In this document: piece after piece, positions 63,873-64,000 of the stretch | How positions within the stretch are numbered: position 1 is the stretch's first letter | How the letters are laid out: each line of letters opens with the position of its first letter | NCBI RefSeq assembly: GCF_002109495.1 | Contig: NZ_LVJN01000018.1 | Coordinates: 248,001-312,000 of the forward strand | DNA length: 64,000 bases | Reading direction: 5' to 3' | Origin: Magnetofaba australis IT-1 | Lineage (GTDB): Bacteria; Pseudomonadota; Magnetococcia; Magnetococcales; Magnetococcaceae | The notes under the pieces: model-generated | The model's input: the letters and a program-made list of their open reading frames with translations, nothing else | Told to the model about the DNA's origin: nothing | The model's database searches: none | Program-made: the position numbers and the translations under genes

Positions 63873-64000
63873 GGGCGATGCTCCGCCAGTTGCGGCACTT
63901 GCGGTTCTCGGCCAGATAGGCCTGTTTGGTATCGATGCGGGCATTGGCGCGATCCACCCGCCGCATGGCGCGATTGATGGCCAAACGCACACGGCCGCGC
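63841..64000 (-). CDS. C-terminal end of a gene running out of the window
   Basis: An open frame on the minus strand from the right edge to a TAG at 63841-63843 encodes 52 residues (RGRVRLAINRAMRR...AYLAENRKCRNW...). They are arginine-rich and include a single cysteine. The reading frame is open to the edge and overlaps the start of the HExxH gene by 32 bases, as expected for a coupled upstream gene. The product is unknown, and the frame could be spurious. Confidence 0.5.
   Translation of the reverse strand, partial: RGRVRLAINRAMRRVDRANARIDTKQAYLAENRKCRNWRSIAHASQSSQHMD

Overview
The window is GC-rich, gene-dense DNA from a Gram-negative, free-living proteobacterium. Supporting signs are a predicted outer-membrane lipoprotein next to an AsmA/YdbH-like giant, a FimV/HubP-like protein, Mfd, MutL, XerD and several His-Asp phosphorelay proteins. 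The mix of alpha- and gammaproteobacterial gene types would fit a deep-branching lineage such as Magnetococcales, but that placement is a guess from gene content. No rRNA, tRNA, CRISPR array, prophage or insertion sequence was recognised.

Layout. 0.1-5.3 kb: an HD-GYP response regulator, a very large hybrid histidine kinase and a site-2 protease. 5.4-11 kb: trpS, a pseudouridine synthase with a huge RGG-type repeat, an EndoIII/MagIII-like glycosylase and mutL. 11.3-16.3 kb: a DUF4212/sodium-solute symporter pair, a cNMP-CBS-DUF294 regulator and a DEDDh exonuclease. 16.3-17 kb: two tandem copies of a modular hairpin repeat. 17-22 kb (minus): an anchored hypothetical protein, a beta-hydroxyacid dehydrogenase, a methyltransferase and a second hybrid kinase. 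22.3-30.8 kb: a cytidylate-kinase-like protein, mfd, a FimV-like protein, an EcfT-like protein, a rearranged third copy of the repeat and larC. 30.8-36.9 kb: a degenerate GGDEF protein, gloB, a methyltransferase, xerD, a membrane-anchored SDR and a Ca/cation antiporter-like protein. 37-43.6 kb: a long leader with a terminator, a YdbH-like giant, a YnbE/YdbL-like lipoprotein, tpx, a CpsB-like PHP phosphatase and CheX.

43.6-48.9 kb (minus): a complete urease operon, ureD-ureA-ureB-ureC-ureE-ureF-ureG, with a chain of four hairpins between ureD and ureA. 49-57 kb: a Sel1/TPR-like protein with a peptidoglycan-binding domain, divergent from an AddB-like/AddA-like nuclease-helicase pair. 57-60.7 kb: a LOG-family protein, a CCA-adding-type nucleotidyltransferase and mtaB. 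60.7-61.0 kb: a non-coding segment packed with DnaA-box-like 9-mers, including one perfect TTATCCACA, beside an AT-rich stretch; this is a candidate replication origin. 61-64 kb (minus): an NDUFA9-like dehydrogenase, a WbuC-like cupin, an unknown protein with an internal repeat, an exported HExxH protein and the end of a further gene.

The most noteworthy items are the candidate origin and the family of intergenic elements built from consecutive short hairpins. The two tandem copies of that family differ by paired, compensating substitutions, and the third copy has its modules shuffled and partly inverted.
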